From Salinisphaera sp963835375 (GTDB lineage: Bacteria > Pseudomonadota > Gammaproteobacteria > Nevskiales > Salinisphaeraceae): a stretch of 64,000 nt of DNA. The stretch is from the NCBI GenBank assembly GCA_963835375.1, contig CAWIGB010000013.1, positions 62,001-126,000 on the forward strand, given 5' to 3'. The position numbers and the translations under genes are program-made. The notes below the pieces were generated by a model. The model had not been told where the DNA came from, made no database searches, and saw only the letters and a list, made by a program, of their open reading frames with translations. Positions 9,131 through 18,945 of the stretch are shown piece after piece (the first letter of the stretch is position 1; every line of letters begins with the position of its first letter).

Positions 9131-10360
9131 ATGTCGTACAGCGAACCGGGGTCCCGCGACCCGATCGATTGCGCCTTCAAGATTTCGGCGATCGTACCGA
9201 CGCACAACCGAGCACGATATATCGCAGAAGCCTTGGACAGCCTGCTCGGTCAGCAGACGCCGCTCCACGAGCTTATCGTGATTGACGATGCCTCAACCGA
9301 TGAAACGAGTGATGTCCTGGCGGGTTATCGAGATCAAGCACGAATCATCGAGCTGACGGCAAATAGCGGTAAGGCCGCGGCGCTGAACATGGCGATCCCT
9401 CTGGCTACAGGCGACTATATCTGGCTTTTTGACGACGATGATGTTGCTCTACCAGATGCGTTGTCGCGGCATATCGAATTGCTCACCGAACGCGATGACG
9501 TCGATTTCACTTATAGCGACACCTACCACACTCAGGATTCGGATAACATCTGGAATCGCGACGCTTGGCGCCTTAACGAGCCGCCGGATATGAAACCGGA
9601 GCGTTTTCTACTCGAAACGATGCTGAGCATGAACACGCCCATACCCGGGATGCTCATCCGACGCGACGCGCTACTGCATATCGGACTATTCGATAAAGGA
9701 CTGCATCGCTGTCAGGATCTCGATCTGCTGGTTCGCCTCGGCGCAGCCGGTTATCGCGGCGCCAAGGTCAACGCACCCACATTCGTCTATCGTGAACACG
9801 CCGGCCCCCGCGGTGGCGGTCGACATACGTATACTACTGACCAACTTTTCCGAGTTCAGCACGAATACCGCAAGCAAGTCTTTCACAAAGCCAAAAAAAA
9901 TCTACGTCTGGACCACTATTTGATTCATGTAGACGACGGTTCCGTGCTGAGCAGCGACGCCGCGCGCGAACCTGCCGCACGGCTTCAACGCGGCTGCGTC
10001 ATGCTGCGCCAAGGCCTTGTAAGCGACGGCTTGGCCGATCTGGAGGCAGCTCTCGGCCATCCCACGATCGCCCACGTCGATACTGCATGGATCGCAGACA
10101 ACTTAACGCTAGCACTCGATGTCGAGCCGTGGATGTTCGAAGAGCCGCGCAGCGTGGCTCTGCGTCTTCCACGATTGCTTTCGAGGCACACTCATCACAA
10201 CGACTACGCGAAGGCTTCGGCGCGCGGCTTGTACTGGAGTCTACGTCGCGAATTCGAGTTGCGTCGTTCGCGCCAAGCGCTTTCAGCCGGACTCCTGTTG
10301 AGTGGGTTCCTTGTAGGTTGCGTAGGGCAGCAGGTGAAAAACGTTGTATTTAACAACTAG
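9131..10360 (+). CDS. Family 2 glycosyltransferase
   Basis: A 409-residue GT-A glycosyltransferase, probably cytoplasmic and acting on surface polysaccharide. The nucleotide-sugar motif is ISAIVPTHNRARYIAEALDSLLGQ with IVIDDASTDETSDVL. The metal-binding acidic run WLFDDDDVALPDAL is near residue 100, with CQDLDLLVRLGAAGY beyond it. The C-terminal third is unassigned. Base composition is lower in GC than the flanking housekeeping genes, consistent with transfer. GAGGATAATA precedes ATG 9131. Confidence 0.85.
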   Translation: MSYSEPGSRDPIDCAFKISAIVPTHNRARYIAEALDSLLGQQTPLHELIVIDDASTDETSDVLAGYRDQARIIELTANSGKAAALNMAIPLATGDYIWLFDDDDVALPDALSRHIELLTERDDVDFTYSDTYHTQDSDNIWNRDAWRLNEPPDMKPERFLLETMLSMNTPIPGMLIRRDALLHIGLFDKGLHRCQDLDLLVRLGAAGYRGAKVNAPTFVYREHAGPRGGGRHTYTTDQLFRVQHEYRKQVFHKAKKNLRLDHYLIHVDDGSVLSSDAAREPAARLQRGCVMLRQGLVSDGLADLEAALGHPTIAHVDTAWIADNLTLALDVEPWMFEEPRSVALRLPRLLSRHTHHNDYAKASARGLYWSLRREFELRRSRQALSAGLLLSGFLVGCVGQQVKNVVFNN

Positions 10361-10737
10361 ATAACTTGCTTTCAAACACGCCAACTATTCTGCATCGTCA
10401 ACTTCGTGGCCCCGACTGGACACCGCCATGCCTAGACTACAAACGATGAGAATTGATCGAAAGGGAAAGCCAAGTCAGATAGTGGCCACGCCTAGGTCGC
10501 TCAATGGACATTAACACGCGGGCGTTCCTCTTTTGTCTCCGCCATGGCTTTCTTTCTTATTTTTCTATTCAACAACGATTAATTCGAAGGCCGTCGAATT
10601 GAGAAATTTTCACTCCCTTCTGACCATCCTGGATTACGTGTGTTTGATGACATAAATTTCGATCCGGAGGAAGATCAAGTGCGATTTTGCATAATCAGGC
10701 CTTCTTCTTACTATAGAATCCCACCATCGTTTTGAAA
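10361..10737. other. Intergenic region, nothing recognised
   Basis: A 377-base AT-rich gap between two glycosyltransferase genes. No open frame with family resemblance, no RNA gene and no clear promoter were seen. Confidence 0.4.
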
Positions 10738-11628
10738 ATGAAACTTTCCAGAAAAAGTCTCTATTCATGCGTTAAAGCCTTATCGCCTCGTCTCACCGCC
10801 CGCCTATCTCGTTTACATTTCTATATATCGGCGAGAGGGAAGTTCAGGCCTAACCCCGACTCCAATGTGATCGTAAGCCTGACGACGTTTCCCGCACGCG
10901 CACACGCCGCTTGGATACCCATCGAATGCATATTCCAGCAGGATTTCAAGCCTGCTCGGGTCGTTCTGGTTTTATCCGAAGACCAGTTCCCGGGGCGACG
11001 TATTCCTGGCTCTCTGAAGCGTCAACAGCGCCGCGGGCTCGAGATACTTTGGACAAAAAAGGATATGGGCAGCTACAAAAAACTTCTGCCCACCCGAGAG
11101 GCATACCCTGATGCCCATATCGTGACTTTCGACGATGACCTATGGATCCAGCGATGGCGCGTTGGCGAACTTGTGAAAGCCGCGGCCGAAACACCTGGAA
11201 CCGTCGTGGGCCATCGCGGCTGGGACATCCAGATCCGCAATGGCCACCTGGCTCCATACGCCGAATGGCCTGAAGCCGAAAGCAGCACACCTTCTCAGCG
11301 AACATTTCTAACAAGTGGAGCCGGCACTATTTACCCGCCCGGCCTCTTACCTACCGACATCCTCTGCGACTACGAGCTAGCGGCAAAGCTTGCCCCGAAT
11401 GCGGATGACATATGGTTCTGGGCGGTGACTCGGCATGCAGGCGCTTCGTTGCGGTGTCTGGGTATCAATAAAGTTGACCCCATGAACGAACAAGACGACA
11501 CACCCAAGCTGGAAACCACGAATCGCGCCGGCGGAATGAATGACCAGTACCTCTCCGCTGTAATCGATTATTTCGGATTATGGGAGCAGTTATCCGATTC
11601 ATTTCTCACTCTGGAAGAGCTGCCTTAA
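10738..11628 (+). CDS. Putative glycosyltransferase (DDD-type)
   Basis: About 296 residues. VIVSLTTFPARAHAAWIPIECIFQQDFKPARVVLVLS (about residues 45-80) and AHIVTFDDDLW (metal-binding DDD) match uncharacterised glycosyltransferases found in capsule and LPS loci. The C-terminal DDIWFWAVTRHAG may be the catalytic or acceptor region. ATG 10738 is preferred; a TTG at 10732 is in the same frame. It stands alone between AT-rich gaps. The sugar and acceptor are unknown. Confidence 0.65.
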   Translation: MKLSRKSLYSCVKALSPRLTARLSRLHFYISARGKFRPNPDSNVIVSLTTFPARAHAAWIPIECIFQQDFKPARVVLVLSEDQFPGRRIPGSLKRQQRRGLEILWTKKDMGSYKKLLPTREAYPDAHIVTFDDDLWIQRWRVGELVKAAAETPGTVVGHRGWDIQIRNGHLAPYAEWPEAESSTPSQRTFLTSGAGTIYPPGLLPTDILCDYELAAKLAPNADDIWFWAVTRHAGASLRCLGINKVDPMNEQDDTPKLETTNRAGGMNDQYLSAVIDYFGLWEQLSDSFLTLEELP

Positions 11629-12074
11629 GAAGACGGGCTTGGTCCGTTGACCCAACGATAGGTAGACAGCGTGGATTCGACGCTCAGTGAAGGTATGCGC
11701 AAGCTTCGGGGCTTCCGCAGTCCAGAAAAGCACATGGCTCTGTTGTTTCACTACCCGCCTGAATCCAAGCGGCTAAAATGGAACTACCAAATCACCAGTG
11801 ACCACTACGAAGACGCATGACATCTCCGCGTTCGAACCCGACGTAGAGTTTTAGAAAGACGCTAGAGATTACAATAGCCCGATAGATAGGTGCGTAAAAA
11901 TCTGTCAGACTTCTCGCCGAATGAGTCGATCCAAGAGACGCAAATATAAATATTGTGCCGGCCCCGTATCATAAACTTATGAGCGAGCCGCAGTCGTTCG
12001 CAGCTAACATAAGTCTGTCTTTCGTTTTTAGTGACCTCGCACCAACGTTGACTGAGGTCTTCTCAGATACGCTC
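11629..12074. other. Intergenic region before the flippase gene
   Basis: About 446 bases without a recognisable gene. The flippase frame stays open up to a GTG at 11955, but the residues encoded before 12075 do not resemble a flippase N-terminus, so I treat them as untranslated. Confidence 0.35.
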
Positions 12075-13613
12075 ATGATGCCAAAATTCCATCCGGTTCG
12101 CTTTCTAAGGCGAAATCGTTCTAGTTCTAATCCTAGAAGCGTGCGAGGCGCGCTGGCGTTCTCGACCGCCCAACAGTATACGGATTTCATCATCGGTTTC
12201 GCCTCGATCATGGTGCTGAGCCGATTGCTGACGCCGACCCAAATCGGCGTTTACTCCCTCGCCTTGACCTTTGTCAACGTAGTGCACATGTTGCGCGACC
12301 TGGGGACCACGGACTATCTGATACAGGTCGAAAAACTCGATAATACAACTGCCCGTTCGGCATTCACGGTCAACCTGCTCATTGCCTGGTTTCTCGCCAC
12401 TGTGTTGTTCTTCAGCAGCCCGCTCATAGCTGACTTCTTCAACGAATCCGGCTTGAGCACCGTCCTGAGAATCCTGACGATAACCTTTCTTCTCCTGCCT
12501 ATTGGCGCCACGACCAACGCCATACTCGTACGCGAGATGGAGTTCGGCCTCCGCTATAAAATCTCGTTGTTTCAGGTCGCCGTGCAGAACGGCCTGACCG
12601 TGCTTCTCGCTTGGTATGGTTTCGGTTACTACAGCCTGGCTTGGGGCGCTGTCGCGGGGATGGCGACCGCGGTGATCGGCTGCCTCACCTGGGCGGGTCA
12701 CTATCGAATCCGCGGCCTCGGCTTGTCGCAGTGGCGGCCCGTAACCCATTTCGGTATACGGAAAACGGCCGAAACGGTTATGAACCAGCTCGGCGCAGCG
12801 GCACCGGATTTTGTCATCGGCCGCATGCTGGGCTTGGCGCAAGTCGGCCTGTTCAGCCGAGGCAGCGGCTTGGTCCGCATGTTCCGCCAGAATGTCATGG
12901 GCTCTGTGGCGACTGTTTCTTATTCCACTTTTGCGCGGCTCTATCGCGAAGGCCGGGATGTCAGCACGCCCTACCTGCAAAGCATCACGCTGATCACCGG
13001 CCTGGGCTGGCCATTTCTCGGATTCGCCTCGCTGATGGCGTACCCCGTCATTCATATCTTCTTTGGCTCGCAATGGACGCCTGCTGTTCCGATCCTGAGA
13101 CTCATGTCCATAGCCGGCGCGGTAGTCCTACCGGTAATCCAGTTCCAGAGCCTGCTTACAGCAATCGGACGGGTCGGGCTGGCCTCGCTCGCGACCGCCG
13201 CTGTCCAGGCAACCACAATCGGAATGCTCGTGGTGACGGCCTTCTTCGGCCTGAATGCCATTGCGGCGGGTTTCATCGTGGTCGGTATCGCGCATACGCT
13301 CGCGATCTGCGCTGTCATCATTAGCATGACGGATGCCACGGCGGGAGCCTACATTCGCGCGCTGTGGCCAAGTGCAGTGGTGACGCTTGCCGGGCTGGTG
13401 CCGGCGGTGCTGGTGAAACACGTGCTGCCGCCGGGTCCGGATGTCCTGTGGCTTCTGACACTCGCCGCGGGGTCTGCCACCTTGATCGGATGCCTGCTGG
13501 CGGGCGCCTGGATCGGCCACCCTCTCTGGATCGAGATTCGCGATTTTTTCATCAAGCAATTGGCCTCTAAGCGGCGCGTAACTTACAGTGCGGCCAATCA
13601 GAGCAACGATTGA
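12075..13613 (+). CDS. Oligosaccharide flippase/lipopolysaccharide biosynthesis protein (MOP superfamily)
   Basis: Polytopic membrane protein of about 512 residues, Wzx/WzxC type, which moves lipid-linked oligosaccharide across the inner membrane. ALAFSTAQQYTDFIIGFASIMVLSRLLTPTQIGVYSLA is the characteristic first-helix region. Many hydrophobic helices follow (LLIAWFLATVLFFSSPLIADFF, LGWPFLGFASLMAYPVIHIFFG). The start is uncertain: ATG 12075 or 12078 fits the family, upstream GTG 11955 and ATG 11979 being alternatives. Part of the island with the neighbouring glycosyltransferases. Confidence 0.85.
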   Translation: MMPKFHPVRFLRRNRSSSNPRSVRGALAFSTAQQYTDFIIGFASIMVLSRLLTPTQIGVYSLALTFVNVVHMLRDLGTTDYLIQVEKLDNTTARSAFTVNLLIAWFLATVLFFSSPLIADFFNESGLSTVLRILTITFLLLPIGATTNAILVREMEFGLRYKISLFQVAVQNGLTVLLAWYGFGYYSLAWGAVAGMATAVIGCLTWAGHYRIRGLGLSQWRPVTHFGIRKTAETVMNQLGAAAPDFVIGRMLGLAQVGLFSRGSGLVRMFRQNVMGSVATVSYSTFARLYREGRDVSTPYLQSITLITGLGWPFLGFASLMAYPVIHIFFGSQWTPAVPILRLMSIAGAVVLPVIQFQSLLTAIGRVGLASLATAAVQATTIGMLVVTAFFGLNAIAAGFIVVGIAHTLAICAVIISMTDATAGAYIRALWPSAVVTLAGLVPAVLVKHVLPPGPDVLWLLTLAAGSATLIGCLLAGAWIGHPLWIEIRDFFIKQLASKRRVTYSAANQSND

Positions 13614-13644
13614 TCAGTGATATCGCGCGACGCGGTCATTGATC
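13612..13644. terminator. Hairpin between convergent genes
   Basis: GATCAGTGA (13612-13620) pairs with TCATTGATC (13636-13644) with one G-T wobble and a GC-rich loop. It covers the stop of the flippase gene and the end of the opposite glycosyltransferase gene, where a bidirectional terminator is expected. Confidence 0.4.
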
Positions 13645-14541
13645 CGTGATCTTGAGGCACTGAGCCAACGCCGGAAATCCCAGTAGGAACGCCTCACCTC
13701 GCCGCGGAGCAGCTTTCAGGTACACCGGCATGTTTTCGAACTCGAGTTCTCGACTAGCGATTATGCGCTGCTCGAGTGCCTCGCAGGCCGCTCGGTCGGA
13801 ACGGATTTCCGGCCATAGTCGCAACTCTGCGTCAAACTCCTGCATCCGCCCATAATCGATCCGGGTGCGCGATCGCCCCACCGTGCGATTCGCATAGCGA
13901 TAGCCATGAAATGGGAGAACATGATATCGGGCGCCAGCTACGAGGGCCGTGACGATAAGAATGTAGTCTTCGCCATGGCGAATGGCTTCAGGGTACCGAA
14001 TCGCATGGTCATCGAGGAAAGCCTTGCGGAATACAGGCTTCAACAGTCCGAAGTCGGGCGTGGGAAGATAGGGCCGACTTCGGGCGATGAAATCCGCGAG
14101 TGCAAGCGGCATTTTCAGATCTGAAATATGAAAATCCGGGTATGCGACATCGTCTTTGCCCACCCAGACCAGGAAATCAGCGACAATATCGACATCGCCT
14201 TTTCGCTCCTGGAGAAACCGGGTGATTTTCTAGATGCGATCAAGCTCGAAGGTATCGTCCGCGTCCAGAACGGCAACCCAGTCACCCCGAGAGTGGCTAA
14301 TACCGTGGTTGCGCGCTGCGGCCGGACCGCCGTTTTGCTCAAGGCGCAACGCCCGTACCCGCGGGTCGCGTCGCGCTAGGCCCTCGGCGATCGAGAACGT
14401 CGCATCGGGCGAGGCATCGTCGACAACGATGACCTCCAGCGGTGACCGCGTCTGATCCAGCGCCGACTGGACAGCTGTCATCAGAAACGCCTCGGCCCGG
14501 AAGGCGGCGATAACTACCGAGATACGGATGTCTTCAGACAT
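13636..14541 (-). pseudogene. Family 2 glycosyltransferase interrupted by an in-frame amber codon
   Basis: The N-terminal part has the GT2 motifs ISVVIAAFRAEAFLMTAVQSALDQ, VIVVDDASPDATFSIAEGL and GDWVAVLDADDTFELDRI. A TAG follows at 14232-14230. The same frame then continues without any shift as KITRFLQERKGDVDIVADFLVWVGKDDVAYPDF to the end at 13636, about 300 residues in all. This is a single nonsense codon, not an indel, unlike most breaks in this window. ATG 14541 (MSEDIRIS) is the likely start; ATG 14556 is possible. Unless the codon is misread or a sequence error, the enzyme is inactive. Confidence 0.7.
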
Positions 14542-15129
14542 ATCGTTTTCACCCACATGCGCCCATTACTTGATACAGAAAGCCCCCAACAGGGCGCGTA
14601 GAGTGCTGTCAGGGCATTTCGTCGTGTCAGGCTCGACCGAACTCGATTCGAGCGTTGCGTATTTTCGTCGCCGGCCGATAGCCTTTCGCCTGTTAAAACC
14701 AGCGTTCGACTCGAGCCGGAGTCGAACACTACATGTAACTCTTGGCCCATTTCGGGACGTATCGAACCATGCCCCGAACCACATGAGGGCTTCGCCCCGA
14801 TCCTAGGCAGTACACGGTATAAAGATGACGGTCATTATCCTTATAGATCGCACCGATGTCTTGTTTGAGCCCGGCGATATCAATGGCCAAACGTTCTATT
14901 TACTGTGCACGGGCTATCGACTGTCACGTGGCAAGAAATCGGCAACCCTATCCATCCGGCCGCCCGAGATGCTGGAGCCATGAGCTCGAGTCCGTGGCCG
15001 ATCCCTCACTTGGACCGAAAGATGCCGAGCAGTGCCTGGGCGAACCCGCATCGCGTTCAGGGCCTTATTTACGCGACCGAGACTCGTCGCCGAACCAGCC
15101 GCATAAGAGATAGCGACGCCTAAACAGAT
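14542..15129. other. Intergenic region with one small open frame of unknown status
   Basis: About 588 bases. The only frame with plausible protein character is a 52-codon plus-strand ORF at 14825-14983 (MTVIILIDRTDVLFEPGDIN...), with no good ribosome site and no recognised family. It may be a remnant at the edge of the polysaccharide island. Confidence 0.3.
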
Positions 15130-16209
15130 CTACACCAGAGGCGGCTCGCCCGACGCACCGTAGTCATCATGATCGTCAGGCTCATGGGCCTCCTGATAAG
15201 CCTCGACTTGATCGGCCACTTCCTGTGCACGCTTGACGCGCGCCACGTGATAGATCGCGTCCCCGGCATGAGCCAACGGTAGATACGAACGGCCAATGAC
15301 GATGCCCGCGTCCTCGGCGGTGACGGCCACCTCCGTGGCACCGAACGGATCGGCGACATAGGCCAGAACCTGATCCTTCTTCACGTACTCGCCAAGTTCA
15401 ACCAGCGAACGGAGAATGCCGGACTCCGGGGCCCGCTGCCACGAGGAATCTTCGGCCACGACCGGCTTCGGCGGATGCCTCGACACCTTGCGCCGCGGCA
15501 GCATGCCAAGATGACGCATGACGCTGCGGATTCCTCGCACGCCGGCCCGGATGGAGAACTCGTCGAAGCGCAGCGCCTCGCCGGCTTCGTAGAGCAGGAG
15601 CGGCACGCCCTTGCGATCGGCGTATTCGCGCAGCGATCCCTCGCGCAGGGAAGCATCGATCAGCAAGGGGCAACCAAAGGCATCCGCCATGGCCCGTACG
15701 GTCGGCTGCGACAGATCAGCGCGGATCTGCGGCAGGTTGGCGCGGTGAATGGCGCCGGTATGCAGGTCGATACCGTAGTCGGAGTGCATGACGATCTCGT
15801 CGATGAACACCTTCGCCAGACGCCCCGCCACCGAACCATTGGCGCTGCCGGGAAACGAACGGTTGAGATCGCGCCGATCCGGCAGATAACGCGAATTGCG
15901 CAGGAAACCGTGCACGTTGACGATCGGCACCGCGATCAGCGTGCCGCGCAGCTGCTTGAGTTCGCGCAGGCGCAGCACACGTCGGATGATTTCGACGCCA
16001 TTGAGCTCGTCGCCGTGCACCGCGGCGGAAATGAACAATGTCGGCCCGGGCTTGCGGCTGCGGATCACGTTAACCGGCATGGTCAGCTTGGCGTGCGTAT
16101 AGAGATCCGCAACCGGGACATCGATACTCACATTCTCGCCCGGTTGCACTGTCCGCCCTGCGATCTCCAGCGGCGGCGTCCGGGATTTCTTCTTGTTGTT
16201 CTCGGTCAT
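15130..16209 (-). CDS. Succinylglutamate desuccinylase/aspartoacylase-family zinc hydrolase
   Basis: About 359 residues. The M14-type zinc site is visible as AAVHGDELNGVEIIRR (His, Glu), with the next ligand His in YGIDLHTGAIHR; RDLNRSFPG is the family Arg-rich substrate motif. A C-terminal barrel-like domain (APESGILRSLVELGEYVKKDQVLAYVADPFG) follows. ATG 16209 is preferred (GGGG a few bases upstream); GTG 16236 is possible. Downstream of rimB and rimK on the same strand, an association seen in other proteobacteria, so it may act on a glutamylated or related product. Substrate unproven. Confidence 0.85.
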   Translation of the reverse strand: MTENNKKKSRTPPLEIAGRTVQPGENVSIDVPVADLYTHAKLTMPVNVIRSRKPGPTLFISAAVHGDELNGVEIIRRVLRLRELKQLRGTLIAVPIVNVHGFLRNSRYLPDRRDLNRSFPGSANGSVAGRLAKVFIDEIVMHSDYGIDLHTGAIHRANLPQIRADLSQPTVRAMADAFGCPLLIDASLREGSLREYADRKGVPLLLYEAGEALRFDEFSIRAGVRGIRSVMRHLGMLPRRKVSRHPPKPVVAEDSSWQRAPESGILRSLVELGEYVKKDQVLAYVADPFGATEVAVTAEDAGIVIGRSYLPLAHAGDAIYHVARVKRAQEVADQVEAYQEAHEPDDHDDYGASGEPPLV

Positions 16210-16347
16210 CGTACCCCGACGTTCAGCTTGCTCCACTCACCGCCTGCGCGCGAAGCACAACGGCGCCAGACCGGACACAGGTCGGTCGCGGTCAAGGGCA
16301 CGCGGCCTCCTATGGACCGCCTCACGGCGCGCTACGCAGCGTGTCGA

Positions 16348-17253
16348 CTAGCCCACTCCGCGGGTGCGCGTCTTGCCGCGCTTGGAATGACCCTCGATGA
16401 AGGTGATGATCTGGCCGGCGATGTCCTTGCCGGTGGCGCCTTCGATGCCTTCCAGTCCGGGTGAGGAATTGACTTCCATGACCACCGGGCCGTGATTCGA
16501 GCGCAGCAGATCGACACCGGCCACGTTCAGGCCCATGATCTTGGCGGCGCGTACGGCGGTCGAGCGTTCCTCCGGCGTGATCTTGACCACGCTGGCCGAA
16601 CCGCCGCGATGCAGGTTGGAACGGAATTCGCCTTCCTTGCCCTGGCGTTTCATCGAGGCCACCACTTTCTCGCCGATCACGAAGCAGCGGATATCCGCGC
16701 CCTTCGCTTCCTTGACGTATTCCTGCACCAGAAAATGCGCATCCAGGCCGCGGAAGGCGTCGATCACCGATTCGGCCGCGCCGCGAGTCTCGGTCAGCAC
16801 CACGCCCTTGCCCTGGGTGCCCTCGGTAAGCTTGATCACGTAAGAGTTGCCGCCGACCAGGTCGAGCAGATCGTCGGTATCGTCCGGTGAATGCGCGAAA
16901 CCGGTGACCGGTAGGCCAATGCCCTTGCGCGAAAGCAGTTGCATCGAACGCAGCTTGTCTCTGGAGCGGGAGATGGCGACCGATTCGTTGAGCGGGTAGA
17001 CGCCGATCATCTCGAACTGGCGCAGCACGGCCGTCGCATAGAAGGTGATCGAGGCGCCGATACGCGGAATGATCGCATCGATGCCTTCCAGCTTCTTGCC
17101 CTTGTAATGAATCTCGGGCGCGTGCGGCACGATGTTCATGTAGCAACGCAGCGGGTCGACCACCATGACCTCGTGGCCGCGGCCCTTGGCCGCCTCGATC
17201 AACCTCGAGGTGGAATACAGGTTCCTGTTGCGGGACATGATGACGATCTGCAT
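16348..17253 (-). CDS. rimK: Ribosomal protein S6--L-glutamate ligase
   Basis: A 301-residue ATP-grasp ligase that adds glutamates to the C-terminus of ribosomal protein S6. Diagnostic stretches are MQIVIMSRNRNLYSTSRLIEA at the start, ISRSRDKLRSMQLLSRKGIGLP, GGNSYVIKLTEGTQGKGVVL (ATP loop), LVQEYVKEAKGADIRCFVIG, FRSNLHRGG and VVMEVNSSPGLEGIE. Length and motifs match Pseudomonas RimK. It lies about 100 bases after rimB in the same direction. Confidence 0.95.
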   Translation of the reverse strand: MQIVIMSRNRNLYSTSRLIEAAKGRGHEVMVVDPLRCYMNIVPHAPEIHYKGKKLEGIDAIIPRIGASITFYATAVLRQFEMIGVYPLNESVAISRSRDKLRSMQLLSRKGIGLPVTGFAHSPDDTDDLLDLVGGNSYVIKLTEGTQGKGVVLTETRGAAESVIDAFRGLDAHFLVQEYVKEAKGADIRCFVIGEKVVASMKRQGKEGEFRSNLHRGGSASVVKITPEERSTAVRAAKIMGLNVAGVDLLRSNHGPVVMEVNSSPGLEGIEGATGKDIAGQIITFIEGHSKRGKTRTRGVG

Positions 17254-17356
17254 GACTCAACCTCGGCGTCGAAGACTCGTGCGCGGGCCCGGCGCACCGG
17301 GGGCTGGATCGGGCGAACCGTCGCCGGGAAGCAACGATCGCCGGCAGGGCCGAACG

Positions 17357-17815
17357 CTACGCCCAGGGCGGCCGGCCGGTCAGAAACGAAACGGTCGGAT
17401 CGACGCACAGCGCCGACATCGCGGTGCGCCCGACGAGCATCCGGAACAACATCGTATCGCGCGCGGTCAGCGTGATCTCGACCGGCCAGCGCCGGCCCGA
17501 CATCATCAGATCGGTCGCAATCACATGACGCCATTCGCGATGACCGCCCGAATCGCGCACATTGCGTTCGTCGACGATCGGCGCCTGGCACCAGACGATG
17601 TCCTCGGTATTGCCCTGATATGGATGAACGCCGAATCGCGCAACCCGCTCCCCGTGTTCCCGTCCGGTTTCGAGCGAGAACGTATGCAACGCCGACGTCC
17701 GGGCCCCAGTGTCGATCTTGGCCTTGATCCAGTCAATGCCCAGATCGGGCAGGCACACCCACTCGCGCCAGCCGACGTAGGTTCTGGCCGGAGCCGCGTT
17801 GTTGATCTCGTGCAT
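17357..17815 (-). CDS. rimB: RimB-type retropepsin-like protease (ATP-dependent zinc protease, DUF785)
   Basis: A 152-residue protein of the RimB/DUF785 family, with an aspartic-protease-like fold, that partners RimK in S6 modification control in Pseudomonas. The catalytic Asp is in IKAKIDTGARTSALH; LVGRTAMSALCVDPTVSFLTG closes the fold. ATG 17815 gives the family N-terminus YVGWREWVCLPDLGI. It follows the third PilT-like gene by about 40 bases, so it may be co-transcribed with the pil genes. Confidence 0.88.
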   Translation of the reverse strand: MHEINNAAPARTYVGWREWVCLPDLGIDWIKAKIDTGARTSALHTFSLETGREHGERVARFGVHPYQGNTEDIVWCQAPIVDERNVRDSGGHREWRHVIATDLMMSGRRWPVEITLTARDTMLFRMLVGRTAMSALCVDPTVSFLTGRPPWA

Positions 17816-17852
17816 GTCGAATTACTCGAAGCAGTCGGGCCGGCTTGTCGAA

Positions 17853-18945
17853 TCAGTAGTTTGCAAACGCCAGACGACTCTGCAGGTTGTCACGCGAGTC
17901 GGCCTGGTCGAGTGCTTCGTCCACGGCGACCCGACCGGCTCTGACCTGAGCCAGCAATGAATCATCGAAGGTGACTGCGCCACTCGCCGGGTCGGCATCC
18001 GCGAGCGCTTCGGCCACCTTGTCGATGCGCCCCTTGAGAATCAGATCGGCGATATAGGCCGTGTTGAGCAGAACCTCGTAGACGGCCACGCGCCCGCCCT
18101 CGCGGCCAGCGACCAGCCGCTGCGACACGATGGCCCGCAGATTCATCGACAGGTCCATGTACAGCGACTGACGCTGGGACTCGGGAAACAGCGAGACCAG
18201 GCGCTGAAGACATTGATAGGCGTTGGCGGCATGCATGGTCGCCATCGCCAGATGCCCGGTCGCCGGCCAGCTGGACACAGGCATCGGCCGTGTCGACATC
18301 GCGGATCTCGCCCACCTGGACCACGTCGGGCGCTTCGCGCATCGCCGAGCGCAAGGCCCGGGCAAAACTGCGCGTATCCGCGCCCAACTCACGCTGGTTG
18401 ACGATCGAACGCTTGTGCCGATGCATGAACTCGATCGGGTCTTCGATGGTGAGAATATGCCCGGCCGCATTCTCGTTGCGGTGGTTGACCATCGCCCCCA
18501 GCGTGGTCGACTTGCCCGAACCGGTCGCGCCGACCACCAGCACGAGACCACGCTTGGACATGGCGAGCCGCTTGAGCACGTCCGGCATGTCGAAATCGGC
18601 CATCGAGGGCACGTTGCCGATATTGCGCAACACCATGGCAACCGAACCGCGCTGGCGGAACACGTTGACGCGGAATCGCCCGGTATTACCGAAGCGAAAC
18701 GCGAAATCCAGTTCGCGCTCGGCCGCGAACTCGGCCCGCTGCTCTTCGCTCATCAGGGCGTTGGCCAGTTTCTCGATATAGGCCGGGGTGAGCGTCTGCT
18801 CGGCGGCCGCACGAATCGGGTAGATCTGCCCGCCGATACGCAGCGTGACGGGCGCATGCGTGGTGAAATAGATATCCGAGGCGCGCTTGTCCATGGCCAG
18901 CTGCAGGAACGCCTCGATGCGCGGATTATCGTCCACGGCGGTCAT
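17853..18945 (-). CDS. Third PilT/PilU-like twitching ATPase, one frameshift
   Basis: Hexameric secretion-type ATPase, about 364 residues. It has MDKRASDIYFTTHAPVTLRIGG (N-terminal domain), Walker A VVGATGSGKSTTLGAM, the Asp box TIEDPIEFMH, Walker B-like VVQVGEIRDVDTA and a His-box region ATGHLAMATMHAANAYQCLQR. The frame shifts near 18270, inside the His box, and continues intact to FANY at 17853. Its start overlaps the end of pilU by 20 bases, so translation is coupled. It is closer to PilU/PilT than to PilB. Most species have only pilT and pilU here. Confidence 0.85.

Noticed and set aside
15475..16464. A plus-strand open frame opposite the desuccinylase gene
   Set aside because: Antisense shadow; His- and Arg-rich composition typical of reversed GC-rich genes.
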